From Malurus cyaneus samueli (lineage: Eukaryota > Chordata > Aves > Passeriformes > Maluridae): a DNA stretch of 64,000 bases. The stretch is taken from the NCBI GenBank assembly GCA_009741485.1, contig CM019217.1, positions 46,493,814 to 46,557,813 on the forward strand, in the 5' to 3' direction. The position numbers were made by a program, and so were the translations under genes. Below the pieces are notes generated by a model. The model saw nothing but the letters and a program-made list of their open reading frames with translations, had not been told where the DNA came from and did not search any database. This document shows positions 1 to 11,270 of this stretch, one piece after another (the stretch's first letter is position 1; every line of letters begins with the position of its first letter).

Positions 1-1859
1 ATAACTGTGGTAGAAACTACACCAGGTACATAAGACGATGCTTTCCAGAAATGACAGCCTCTTCTGCCTATGTTGAGCTCTTCTGTACTCTAAAGCCTGT
101 GTTTATTATTTTAAAGGCCTTCAATGCTTATTATTTCAGAGGCCTGAAGTGCTTATTATTTTTAAATATCAGTTTTTCTAGAAGCTGCAAAAAGCTGAAT
201 TTGGATGTTTAGGAATAAAAAGCACTAAATACTTTGATTATTTCCATACAAAACATTATTAATTGCTAGAAGGCACTTTTGTATTTGCAGCCTCACCTTC
301 AAAATAGATTCCTACTCATATTTTGACTTAATATAAGAAAAACAAACACATTTCTATTTGTGTATTTACTGATTATTCTTTAGAGGGATAAGGTTTGCCT
401 GCATAAATCCTGATTAGCTGAAAAATTTGACGTCTTTTGGATAGGAGTATCACTGCAGTTTTACCCAAGCAAAATTTCTCACTTGAATGGGATCTACAGG
501 CCCCCATTTGAAGCAAGCCAGACAATGTCAAGATGCCATTTCTTACCTCTGCTATTTGGACTTTGAAGTAAAGAAATGCTTTTAATTCTGGTCCTCAAAA
601 ATAAACTAGTAACTTGTAAGTCAATTTGTTTCTTTTCTGATTTCCAAGTACTCAAAAGCTCTTTCAGAAAGGTGTTGCACAAAAGAAAAGGGTAAAGGAA
701 CATTCTCCAAATAAACATGTGAGAACTCCATATATAAACATATTTGTGCAAACAGGAAATAGAAACTCAGAAGGTATACAACAGTCAGTCTTCCAGGCTC
801 CACTATGACACATCTTGTCCAAGTCTCACTTTCCTTAAATTGTACTCTCATGTCAAGTCGGCTCTCAGAGAAGAAAGGGGCAAAGTTGCTCACCTCTGCT
901 AATCTTCACTTCTCATGGCTGGGCTGCTCTGCCAGATTCTGTTTGCATAAGTGGCTTCAGCTACTGATTCAGCAGAGGGCTAGCTCTGTTGTGAGAGTAT
1001 AGTTACACACTCCCAGCTACTCCTGGATTTGGAAAGCAAATAAGCTTTACTCCTCTCTGCTGTCTGCTTGCCCATGTGGTTTTGTGGAGTCAGGTTTTCT
1101 GCTTTACAATCAGCCTCCTGCTGAGTTCTATAATTGAGCTTCCAGATCAAATAATCTAGAGTGAATAATAGCTTAGAAAGTGTTCTTCATTTTAGTGTTG
1201 TATCTTAAGAACACTTTTCCCTTTTCAGCCTCTGTGATCAGAGCAAATTTCCTGACATTAGCTCAGATGTTGTTCTACCAGCATATACACAGCATACCTG
1301 AGCAGCAATCACCGTTACTCACTTTCACTTATAATACCTTAATTATAATCAGAAGCTTAATTTCTTATTTGAGAGTGTAATAGGCAAAAATATGCTAGTA
1401 AGAACTAGTTTTTTCCTTTGTCTTCAAAGGATGAAAAAGGATTTTAATGTAATTGAATCTATTCACAGCAACTTAGGTACTGAACCCAAGAGTACCATTT
1501 TTCCTCTTTGTGTTTAAACATTCTACAGTTGCTTAAATCTAAAATGTTAACACTGCATTCATTTAGTCACTCAGCAATTCTGAGTGTTTTTATATTATAT
1601 ATTCTGAGGAAAGCCATTATGTTCTTAAACTAGTAACTAAATTCCTTAGCCAACTTAATTTTGTCTTTAATAGCCTTCTCCTAATAGACTTCTTTTACAT
1701 ATATACTGTACTCCAGAATAAAAATAAAGTAAAAACTAGCAGGAAAATATGCAATGCAACATTAAAAAAAATCCTAAATAAAAAGATATTGTTTTCTGCC
1801 ACTGGAATTTGCTATGCTTATACTACTTGGTGCAGAAAGGGAAGCATAAAAGCAAATAT
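1..1859. other. AT-rich unique non-coding DNA
   Basis: No coding frame, RNA gene or recognisable repeat is visible. The few open frames are under 95 codons, overlap on opposite strands, and lack domain-like composition. I see nothing else in this stretch. Confidence 0.7.
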
Positions 1860-2350
1860 ATGAGGACATCTGTCTAATTGGATTAGTTTTATTGCAATTT
1901 AATGATCAATTAACAGTTCAAGAACCTTGTATTAGCTACTGACCTTGATCTTTTGACTGTGCATACTATTAGGGAAGACAGAATACAAACCTCGTAACAT
2001 TGCAGTTATCAATTTTATGATAGGGGTGTATATAATGCATTCTTTCTATCTGTAAGGTGTGAACCTGTTCCATGCAAGATTTTTCATGTAAGCCTATTTA
2101 CTATGGAGACATCTATTAAAGGACTCATAGGCAGTAAATTAAACCTGACTTCAAAGACAAACCGTCCTGAGACAAATGAGGCTACGGAGATAGAAAAGGG
2201 CAGGAGCACTCATTAATCTATTGAAGGCCACCTTCTGAAATGTACTGTTGTTTTTAAGTTCAATGACCATTTCAAGATTAATTGTTCATAATTTTGCAAT
2301 TTGTCTTGGTAGATTATGCACTATTAGGTAGTAAAATACTGCATATCAGA
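1860..2350. promoter_or_regulatory. Candidate conserved non-coding element
   Basis: This is non-repetitive AT-rich sequence with several clustered homeodomain-like cores. The clearest is TAATTGGATTA at 1875-1885, two TAAT half sites facing each other across three bases, the arrangement known for paired-class homeodomain dimers (P3 site). More TTAA/TAAT cores follow at about 1899-1912 and 2210-2330. No repeat or coding frame explains the block. That it is an enhancer is inference from texture and motif only; AT-rich DNA makes such cores often by chance. Confidence 0.2.
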
Positions 2351-4860
2351 ATAAGTTCTCCTTTATTCTAGCTATCCCAGCAAATCCGTTGCTTTAATTT
2401 AAAATATATGTGTGTTCACTTCAGTTTTGCTCTGAAGTCCTGAGGTTTATAAGCTAACTTGAAGTATTTTTCATAGTGAGGTCCACAACTCAATTTTTCT
2501 ATGAGATGAACTTTGTAAATTAATTACTTTACACATTTACTAGGACTACATTTGTGCCATCACTTAGAATGCTATAAATGGGGAAAGAGCACAATAATTC
2601 TGATTGTATACTAATCCATAGCAGATGAAGAACTGGAATATTTTGAAAGGTGTCTTTGTCCGACCTCCAAAATTCTGTTTCATGCTGAAGAAAATATTAA
2701 TGATAGAATTATGTGAAAGATGAAACTTTAGGTTTACTGGCTGAGATAAATTACTATCTTAGGTTAAACCATAATTTTTCCACAGTTGAATAAAACAGAG
2801 CAACACTCATCTACAAAACCCCTTTCTTAAAAAATATTTTTACTGTATTTCAGCTTCAAACCTTTCAAAGGATTTTGTCCTCCTCTTTTTTTAATAAATG
2901 TAAGTCAGTTTTTAAAACAAACCCTTGCTGTTACAGGACATATAAATCTAAAGATTTCATAAAAATATAACCCTGGAGAAAACTGAGAGACCATTTGTTT
3001 ATGAACGATGCAGAAAGAGAAGACATTTGGCAAGAAATGCAGATCTCTCTACAAGCCTGGGAAGGATCATCTGTGAAGGAGCATTGAAGTGTCAGGCACA
3101 CCTCCACTCAAGGCATGTCAGTTGTGTCTTATGAAATGGTTACTCACCCATGAATGCCTAATCTGGGATCTGGAATCACCGTCACCTTCACTTCCCAGGT
3201 CGGTAAATGCCTGGGGAAACCTCAGCTGTGTCAGCTGCTTGGGAAAGGTGGTATGGGGAAACCCAGCACAGAAACACAAAAGGTGAAAACGGCACGGCAC
3301 GGTGTTCTTCCTCTTATCCATTATTGTAAAATGGCTCAGGTACACGATGGGATTATGTGACTGTGGAAGAGTTTTTTAGTTTTTATAAATATAATTTTAC
3401 ATATATTAAATATTCTAATATATATTATACCTATTATATTATAACACTTTGTGAATTCTGTTGTTCAGCAACATAAATGTTTTGTACACATTTTGGTAAA
3501 ACTTTGGTGGTTTGGAATTCATTTCTAAATTAAGTGACTTCCATTGACTGTAGGTAGCTTGGGCAAAAGGACTGAACTGAAAGCTACAACAAACAGACCT
3601 CCACTGCTGAATATTTTATTTGATAGAAGATGCTACTTGCAGAAACACAGACTGCTTGTTGAGCTACTGAGTGGAAAATAAGAATGATAGCTATGTCTTC
3701 CTCAGTTTTAGGATTTCACAGAGTTCAGTGGTGGAACAGCAGAATGATGCTGATCTGGGCTGTAGAACATGTTGACTCCATTCTTCTTTCCCCCAATGTT
3801 CATATTAGAAAAACAAGTCTACAAGCTTGAGGCAGAACCCACACTGGCGTATTTGTTTAGTTGATCCAAAGATGACAACACAATATTAAAAAAACTACCT
3901 CAGCCTATAATTAAAACAAAAGGGAGTCCAATTTTCATTTGCTCTCCTAAATTATGTCAGTGAAAATACAAACACCCTTAAAAAAACTCTTGTGAATTAA
4001 ATACTAAGCACAAGAATAAGTGTTTTTCTAACCTTGACTTAATTGAGTTTGTTATTTAAACAGCTAGATAAAAAAAAAATGGACACTTTTTAAGAGACAA
4101 TTTAATTAAAATACCAGCAAACTCCACATACCTAACTGCCCATGCCAATTTTTTAAAAATATTTGATTTAAACTCTATTGCTACCAACCTGAATATTTTC
4201 ATTTCTCATCCCTTAAAATCTGAGTTGTATTAAATATGAAAGATGTATTAAATCATGAAAGACAGAGAGACAGAAGACCATAATGAAAATATATAATTTC
4301 CCAGGCTCGCAAGTATGTGTGCGGGGCTACTTCTGCTTGCTTTTGCTTGGCCAAATGTTTTCCATACAGCTTCTAAGTCATAAGTAAAAGTTGGCTAAGT
4401 AGAATTATTAGAAAAATGAGAATAAAGATACACAGGGGGCACTACTGACAAAGATGGGAAAGAAAATAATGTCTCCCAGTGCCCTTTCACACTGGAAATC
4501 CTGGGTTCCCCCTCATCCCATGTATCTGGTAATTTTTTTAAAAACAAAACATTTTAGGTAAATTACAACAGTACTCACAGTAAGTGAATTGATACTTCTG
4601 GTATAGCCTGAAGACCTAAAGTGCTTCCTTTCCAATTCCATTTGGTATTTTAAATGTGTTGTATTTATTGACAAAAAAAAAAAGGCTCCAGAGATCGGCA
4701 GCTCTATAAAACTTGCCACACATCTGTTGGATTTTTGTTTATGTATTGAAATGTAATTGGGCAACTGGAGAAAAGTGGATTTGTGAGGTGTTATTTTCCT
4801 AAAGATTACATTTAATATTGTTGGTGTACCCTCCATAATTTAGTTGATTAATAATATTTG
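2351..4860. other. AT-rich unique non-coding DNA
   Basis: There is no supportable gene. Short open frames around 3089-3360 exist on both strands over the same bases, which argues for chance. An almost pure A/T tract lies at 3372-3444 and is listed separately. I see no other structured element. Confidence 0.7.
3372..3444. repeat. A/T low-complexity tract
   Basis: About 73 bases consist almost only of A and T, rich in TATA and ATTA steps. It is low-complexity sequence with no unit repeated exactly. The TATA-like strings should not be read as promoters, since no gene follows. Confidence 0.7.
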
Positions 4861-5420
4861 ATCTAAACCCAAATTATGACTTCCCACATATATGACATAA
4901 CTAATGAACTGTGAAAGGAAAGCTGTTCAGATGGTCACCAATAACCAATGCTTAGTTAATCCTTTAAATAAACTGGAGCTCACAATGTGTCCCTTTGAAG
5001 TCATAAATAATGTATATTTTTCTTTTGACTTTTAATAAGCCAGTGGAGTTCATCTCACAGTCTCCAAACACATATATTTTATTATGGGCCTCTGCAGTTT
5101 ACTTTAATTAGTGTGTCTGAGTGCTTTGGGAGACTTAGCCCTACTGAAAACAAACAGAGTCTTACCATCTATAAAACATTAGCTCCCTTTGGTTTATCCT
5201 GATACAGCCGAGGCTCAGTGAGAAACACATGGTGTAAGTAAACACTCATAATTGCATTAGAATTCCCGGGTGTATTGGTAATTCAAACCCTGTTTCATGA
5301 TATTGTTAGAGCAGTTAGAGCAGGTTTACCAATCTCCTTGCCTTCTGGGATTTCATGAAATTCCATTTGGAGAGAATTTTAAGTGACAAATCTAATAGAA
5401 ACAGCAACAGACAAAATAAG
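4861..5420. promoter_or_regulatory. Candidate conserved non-coding element
   Basis: This is unique sequence of mixed composition without long homopolymers, carrying AATTA and ATTAG homeodomain-type cores, a CCAAT motif near 4942 and CpG dinucleotides near 5208 and 5266 in an otherwise CpG-poor area. It contains no open frame worth calling. The texture resembles vertebrate conserved non-coding DNA; without an alignment this remains a guess. Confidence 0.2.
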
Positions 5421-6759
5421 CCACAGAGACTGCAAAAAGGAAGCACACAGCTAAAAAACTCTTGATATAAAAGTGTTTTGTCATGTCTCTGAAATTTCTC
5501 ATTCCTCTAAGCTCTTTGTTGATGTGTTAATTTTTGTGTAGGATGAGTATGCCTGCGTTTTCTCCCACTGCTCCCTGCAGAACTTTTGGTCCAATCTGTC
5601 AACCAACCTGATATTCCTAAATCTCCGCTAATTTTCCCCAAAAATGATGCAGTCAACTCCAAAATGAAACATATAAACCAAAACAAACACTGTGGTTTTA
5701 CTAATATGTTGAGTGACAACAGGTACAGTTTTTTTAATAAAGGGGGAAACCATTGTTGAAGACTTTCCATTTTAAGGGGGATTTAAGAAATTCAAAATCC
5801 TTCAGTGGCTATAATTTGCAATTTATTTTTCCAAAAGAAATAAGACATCCCCATGAAACAGATTGAATGCAAATAAAAGTAGGCTGTTTTGACTATAGAA
5901 AATAATCATAGCTATTAGATTTAAACCAAACATTATTCAAATTAATGCTGTAACAAAATTACACTCTACTTAGGCCCTTACTTCAAGTCCCACATGTACT
6001 GTTTCTGTATCTTCTAAGTTTTTATGAAGTATTTTTAAAGAATGAAATTTAAAGAATGAAATGTTCACTTCATGTTCCTTCCGTAATATTGACGTCAACA
6101 TAGTGTGACTGCTTAAAGAGCAGAACTATGAATTCAGCATAAAATGAGTTGCATGGAGTTTTACTGTTTGCTTGAAAAATATATTTTAAAGGTATAGCAT
6201 TCCACTATTTCTACAACAAGCTTTCAAAATACAAAAGAGCTCCTCTAAACTGAGATTTTTTTTTTAGTGATTTATGACAGCAGATAAGGAAGAGAAGAAA
6301 CTTTTATATTTTAAAAGAATGATCTTCTAATTTTCAAAAGAAATTCAATGTCAGGAATGTATATCTTTATATAAAGTGTTTGGTCTTGGTGGGGCCAAAA
6401 TGCAGTATCTACTACAAACAAGCACTACCTGTCATTTTTCTTGTAGAATTACTCATGAAATACAGAAACATTTGTTTTATGAAAGTAATAAACAGTTCTG
6501 AGAAAGAAAACAATATTTCATTTTGCTGTCTGACCCACGAGATCCCCTTGAATAATTTGTACTTTTCTACCTGTACAAACTAGTCCATACGTTTCCTGGC
6601 ACTTGTTTTATATTGGCTTTGTTTGCTATTGTTTGTTTCTTGGGTTTACACCTTCCATTTCTGCTCCTATGCAACATACCTCTTAAACCTGTTAAGACAT
6701 TTCAAAATCTAACAACTTTCCTTGCAGGATGTTAATAAATCCTTGCCACTGTTTTGCGT
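5421..6759. other. Unique non-coding DNA
   Basis: No gene is visible. The only structure I see is a perfect head-to-tail copy of a 14-base unit at 6034-6061, listed separately. Short open frames at 5507-5770 (minus) and 6380-6583 (plus) show no recognisable domain. Confidence 0.7.
6034..6061. repeat. Perfect 14-bp tandem duplication
   Basis: The unit TTTAAAGAATGAAA occurs twice with no spacer, at 6034-6047 and 6048-6061, without a mismatch. This suggests a recent replication-slippage duplication. Confidence 0.9.
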
Positions 6760-7030
6760 TGTATGATCAGCGCAAACAGAGACCTGCCAATAAACCCCAA
6801 GCTACATGCATGAAGGCCTGAACCCATTGCTGGAATGGCTGGAACTGGGCTTCCTGCCCTGCCCCAGTGCGAGGATGAGCTGGGACTCTGGGGTTACCAG
6901 CCAAACATATCAAGGAGCTCTGCCAGCTCAGTCTTGCTGGTCCCCCAGGCTCCCCCAGTAGCTGTGACTGCTCCTCCTGCACTGCAGAGCGGCAGAGCTG
7001 CTTTGGGGGCTTTAAGCTGAAGGCATGAAT
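6760..7030. other. GC-richer patch, function unknown
   Basis: Base composition turns clearly GC-richer than the flanks, with many CTG, CAG and GCC steps but few CpGs, so it is not a CpG island. Both strands are open for 60-70 codons over the same bases (6767-6982 minus, 6835-7020 plus). That is expected when stop-codon-forming A/T content falls, and neither translation resembles a known protein. It may be an old unrecognised repeat or simply a compositional island. Confidence 0.35.
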
Positions 7031-7540
7031 GAGAGTTCACTGCTCATCTTCCCCTGAGAAATGCTAAGCCACTTGCTAGCTCTGGCCTCCATGTGCAGAG
7101 CAGAGGTTTGGAAGATTTATGGTGGTATTTTAATGGTGATGCTTTGCTCACCCTGCTACCCTGTCAATAGGGATGCACGTGTAAGTATGTTTTTCAATCC
7201 TGTTTCTGCATGTGGAAAATCAGAGATGAAAATCATCAGTAAATTGATATAAATAACAATCTTTTCTGTGGAGAACTGGGTCATCTGACCCAAAACCTAC
7301 ACCAGTTTTTCATATGAATTGAACTGACTACGGCTGGATGAATCCAGCTTGTTCTTAAATACCAATTAAACTTACATAAATATACAACCTCTGATGCTGA
7401 GACTCTAGCAAAGCTGCAATACTAATAAGGTTTGCTGAAGCTATAATTCCAAACCCCTCTGCATGGAATATTTCCTCCTTACTATATTAATCTGCAGAAG
7501 TTATGCTGAAATTAAAAAAGGACAAACCAAATCCTAGTTT
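7031..7540. other. Unique non-coding DNA
   Basis: I see no gene, repeat or RNA signal. The 63-codon frame at 7061-7252 has no features of a real protein. Confidence 0.65.
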
Positions 7541-8560
7541 GTCAAAACACACCATATTGATAATATTAAATAATTGAAGTTACAAGTAAATATATACAGT
7601 GTCGATAAAATCGAATTATCAGGCAGAGCATAATTGGGGTTTATTTAAACTCTGATTGACTCCATTCATCTGTTATTCCAGTGGATATATAAAGATAAAT
7701 TATTTCCTCGGAAATTGAGACACAACCTTTTTTTTAAAAGGTATTTTTCTTATCAGGTTTTCATTAGACAAGGCAGCCTGCTTTATATGTTTGTACAATT
7801 TAAGTAGGCTCTTGGTCTGTTTGTTAATACATCATGTTTATTTAAAACTCCTGAAGGAAGTTATTAATCTGTCAAAACTTTAAAGATTTGAAGTTGATAA
7901 ATAAATGAACAATGCTAAATAATTCTTTGTGTTGTCTACAAAAACACAAAACAGGTCTTACTGTTCTTCTTTCGAAGGTGAAGCCTGGATTGCTTTGAAA
8001 TTACTCAATATTTGCCTACACTTACACAGGTAAGTTTTGCTTACACAGCTGCCAAAGCCTGCAGTGGCTGATAAGTACATCCACTGTCTTAATCTGACCA
8101 GAAAGGTCGATCAGGAATCAAAAATATGCTTTAATCCAACTTTCAATTTCGTATCACAAGAGGTGCTATGGAATGATTGCCATTCGCAAGAGAAAAAGAC
8201 AAGCGCAATTAAAAGCTGAATCTCTAATCCCTCCGCCTATGGCTTAGAACCAGAGCCAAAAGAAATATTGCCTTAACAGGTACATTTCCCCCGAGGGAAA
8301 GCACACCCCCGACCACCTAGCTGGTGAGATGAAGAGATAATAACATGTTTGGGTGTATCAATAGCCAACAAATAGTGTGTTGGCTTTTGACAGAAGGGGC
8401 CCAACTGAGTGGGTGGCAAATGTGGGCTCTGTTTAGTGACAGTGGCTGTTCCAGCTCGGTGGCAAATCCAAGAGCCTTATGTTTCAGTCCCTGTCTCCAC
8501 AGCCAAGCTGCCTTCTGGGCCCTGAGAAGATCTGAGTGTGGCTGACATCTGTCTACAGAG
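7541..8560. promoter_or_regulatory. Candidate conserved regulatory block
   Basis: This is the most regulatory-looking stretch of the window. An inverted repeat TCGAT-AAA-ATCGA lies at 7602-7614. An 8-bp perfect hairpin (AGCCAACA, seven-base loop, TGTTGGCT) lies at 8363-8385. The decamer GGTGGCAAAT occurs twice, at 8412-8421 and 8458-8467. Roughly eight CpGs fall within about 370 bases (8105-8470), against about two in the following 1,000 bases, so the block has resisted CpG decay. No repeat family is recognised, and open frames at 8037-8219 and 8345-8545 are short and featureless. An enhancer role is inference. An unrecognised old repeat is the main alternative. Confidence 0.25.
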
Positions 8561-9608
8561 ACATTTGAAAGTGATTGAAGGCCTATGTGAACTGTTAACC
8601 ACTAATTAGACTAATTAAAAGTGGAAAACAGCTACCACAAGATAAATAATTTTATGTTGTGAAGAGTCAATCTATTGCTTTAATACTTGGGAAGAGTGGG
8701 TTTAAAAATATTTTCTCCAATTCACTGAGGACTATCTCTGTTCCTGCAAACATTTTGCTCACCAGCAGTAATGATAGGTGAAAGATTTTACTTCTTTTGG
8801 CACAAATAATTTCTTTATTTTTTTTTTTTTGATCTTGTTCAGCTACAAGAAAAAACAGCAAATGTGTCTATTTGTCTAGATTAACACACAGACTATACAT
8901 CCTAGTTTAACAGGGCTAAGTTTTAAGTTACTCATGTAACCTCCAGTAGAAACAGAGTGAGAATAAATTGTGTGAGCTGGCCTTGGTGCAGTCCTCAGAG
9001 CACTTTCTCATGGCAGTAATCGTGAGCATTATCAGGCCTTGTAGACACTACAGTATGGATCCCTTATGACTAGACAATATCACTGTCAAGAAAGAGGCAA
9101 TTGTAAGAAATTCTATCAGGTGGAGGTGGTACAGGCAGCTTCTTCAAGTTTTTCTTGCAATATCTGTCATTTTTTTTTAGAGCACTATCTCTGCATGAGA
9201 GAGCCTTAGCTTTCACTCTAAAATACAAGTTAATATTCTCTGGCTTCAGGATAAAAGTTTTAAAAATGCAGAGCTGAAAGGTTCCTAAACTATTAAACCA
9301 CTAAAGTGATCTCTCCTTACAGAACTCCTAGTACTACCTAGATAAACACAATTAATGTACAAAATGCAGGAAGTATCACAAAGCTTTTGTTAAAAACACT
9401 CCATATTTTTATATGATAGATTGCTTGTATCCTCTCCCAAAGTATCTGTAAATAGACTGCCAGTTTTTAAAGCTTCCTCGTTTAATGATGATTACTGATG
9501 TAATCTGTACAACAGAAACCTCATGTTGCATAAATAACAACTACCTGTACTAAGCAGGCCTGTACTCGACCATTTACGGTTGCCCTCATTTCATCACTCA
9601 ATTTTCAC
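8561..9608. other. Unique non-coding DNA
   Basis: This is AT-rich, CpG-poor sequence with a T13 run at 8818-8830. No gene or recognisable repeat is visible. Confidence 0.7.
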
Positions 9609-9692
9609 ACACCACACCACACCACACCACACCACACCACACCACACCACACCACACCACACCACACCACACCACACCACACCACACCACAC
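9609..9692. repeat. (ACACC)n pentanucleotide microsatellite
   Basis: About 17 near-perfect copies of the five-base unit ACACC run without interruption, then decay abruptly at 9693. The upper strand is pure A/C, and the lower strand (GGTGT)n has regularly spaced GG pairs. Such an array is expected to be length-polymorphic, and its length in the assembly may not be exact. Confidence 0.97.
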
Positions 9693-11030
9693 TCACATCC
9701 CAAATTTAACAGCCATAACAGGAACTGTGAGAATTGTTTAACAGCCCAAAAAGAGGCACAAAACCTCAGGCAGCATGAGAGAATTCATTCTTACACCTCC
9801 TTTCTCCCTTTTTGTATGGTACTCCCCTTTGTACGACCCTTACACTTGGTCTGTGAGGTTTGCTAACTTGCTGAAGAATAAAAGTTGCATTTTCGCTCCA
9901 AAATTTTTAAGAGATAACAGATAATTCCCAGTATTAAAATATTTGCTGTATTCTTAATTCTAGGCAAGCATGTCTACTTGAACTCAGAAGTGGAGGCATT
10001 TCAGAATGAGAGCATTCTTCACTAAAACTATGTTGTGGGGTTGGTCAGCAGTGAGATTTAGGAATGTGATGTCACACTCAGCCTAGACTGTGCATTTGCT
10101 GGGGTAAAAGAACTCTGTTATTTGATCTCAAAGCCATGTTTTGCCATTGTATAAATAAATACTGTGGGACTTCAGGGTCAAAGGTGTATGGTCTCTGAAC
10201 GTAGTGCAAAACCCAAAGCTCAGTCAATTCAAATTGTAGTTCATCTGTGCTTGGTAGTGTCTAAACCACAAACTTACAGGATAAGTGCAGTTCACAGAGT
10301 CTGAATCCTTTCCAAATCAAACAATCCAGGCAATTGTAAAATATAGCCCTTTTTCTAATGATGCACATTATGCAGGCTGCATTTTGGTAGGACCCTATTA
10401 AAACAAACATAAAGGAGTGAATTAAAGCAGAATCCATTCTCTTTCTCTCAGTCTGATAAAAGACAACTGCTCATATCATGCTTTCCAGTTTAAGAAAAAC
10501 ATCTGTTTAAACTAATGCCTCCCATGCCAGTTCAAACTACCGTAAGTTTTTCTTGATTTCAGTCATATTGCATTGACCTGCCTGCAAACAGACATCTTCC
10601 TTAAATGTTCACTGCTGTTATTTTACTGTATGTTCATACTTACATATAAATACCTTTGTTTGCACATCCTGTCTGAAATGGAGGTTTCCTCTCAATTATA
10701 TCTACATACATCTACTATTATTTAAACATGCAAAGAGCCATAACTCTGTTAAAATGACAAACTAAATTTATCCTGTGCTTATTGAATTGGTTTATTAGAC
10801 ATAACCATAACACATTCCTAGATAAGAAGGGGCACTGCTTTGGCCTGGTTAAAGGAGTGGTATATTTCAGCTATTTTATCCTGACAATGCTTTCAGGCCA
10901 GAGTAATGTGACAGTTCTTTCCAAATGAAGGCTTCCAAATGGTTTGCAGGCAGCATGTAAGTCCTTTCCCAAGTCTAGATTTTACTGATTCAGACAAGAG
11001 ACACTGGAAGCTATGCTTCAGTCTGTTTTC
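9693..11030. other. Unique non-coding DNA
   Basis: No open frame of note is present on either strand, and no recognisable repeat. I see nothing that needs a separate entry. Confidence 0.7.
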
Positions 11031-11270
11031 TGAAAGACTGCTTCTGAAAATTATGAAAACGGCTTAAACTTTATCAACAGCAAATGCAAATTAATAGCTT
11101 AATTTATGATTCTGGACAAATAACAACACAATTAAAATCCATGGGAATTTTATCACTTATTTCCCTGAGACAGGAATGTGAATTTCCCTTGCAGAATGAA
11201 AACATCCACAGATCCTGGGGCATTTATATCAGGCAGAGGGTCTTGCAGTAATTTTCAACCATGAATATAA
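11031..11270. promoter_or_regulatory. Candidate regulatory block with octamer motif
   Basis: A perfect POU-factor octamer ATGCAAAT lies at 11084-11091, directly followed by ATTAAT and, slightly downstream, TTAATTTATGATT, giving a compact cluster of POU/homeodomain-like cores in unique sequence. No repeat or coding frame explains it. A single octamer is expected by chance about once per 32 kb counting both strands (more often in AT-rich DNA), so the call is weak. Confidence 0.17.

Noticed and set aside
3372..3444. TATA-like strings as promoters
   Set aside because: They are part of an A/T-only tract with no gene downstream.
6760..7030. GC-rich patch as CpG island or promoter
   Set aside because: GC is raised but CpGs are few, and no transcript-like feature follows.
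9609..9692. Array as CRISPR or telomeric repeat
   Set aside because: There are no spacers, the unit is five bases, and it is not the vertebrate telomere hexamer.
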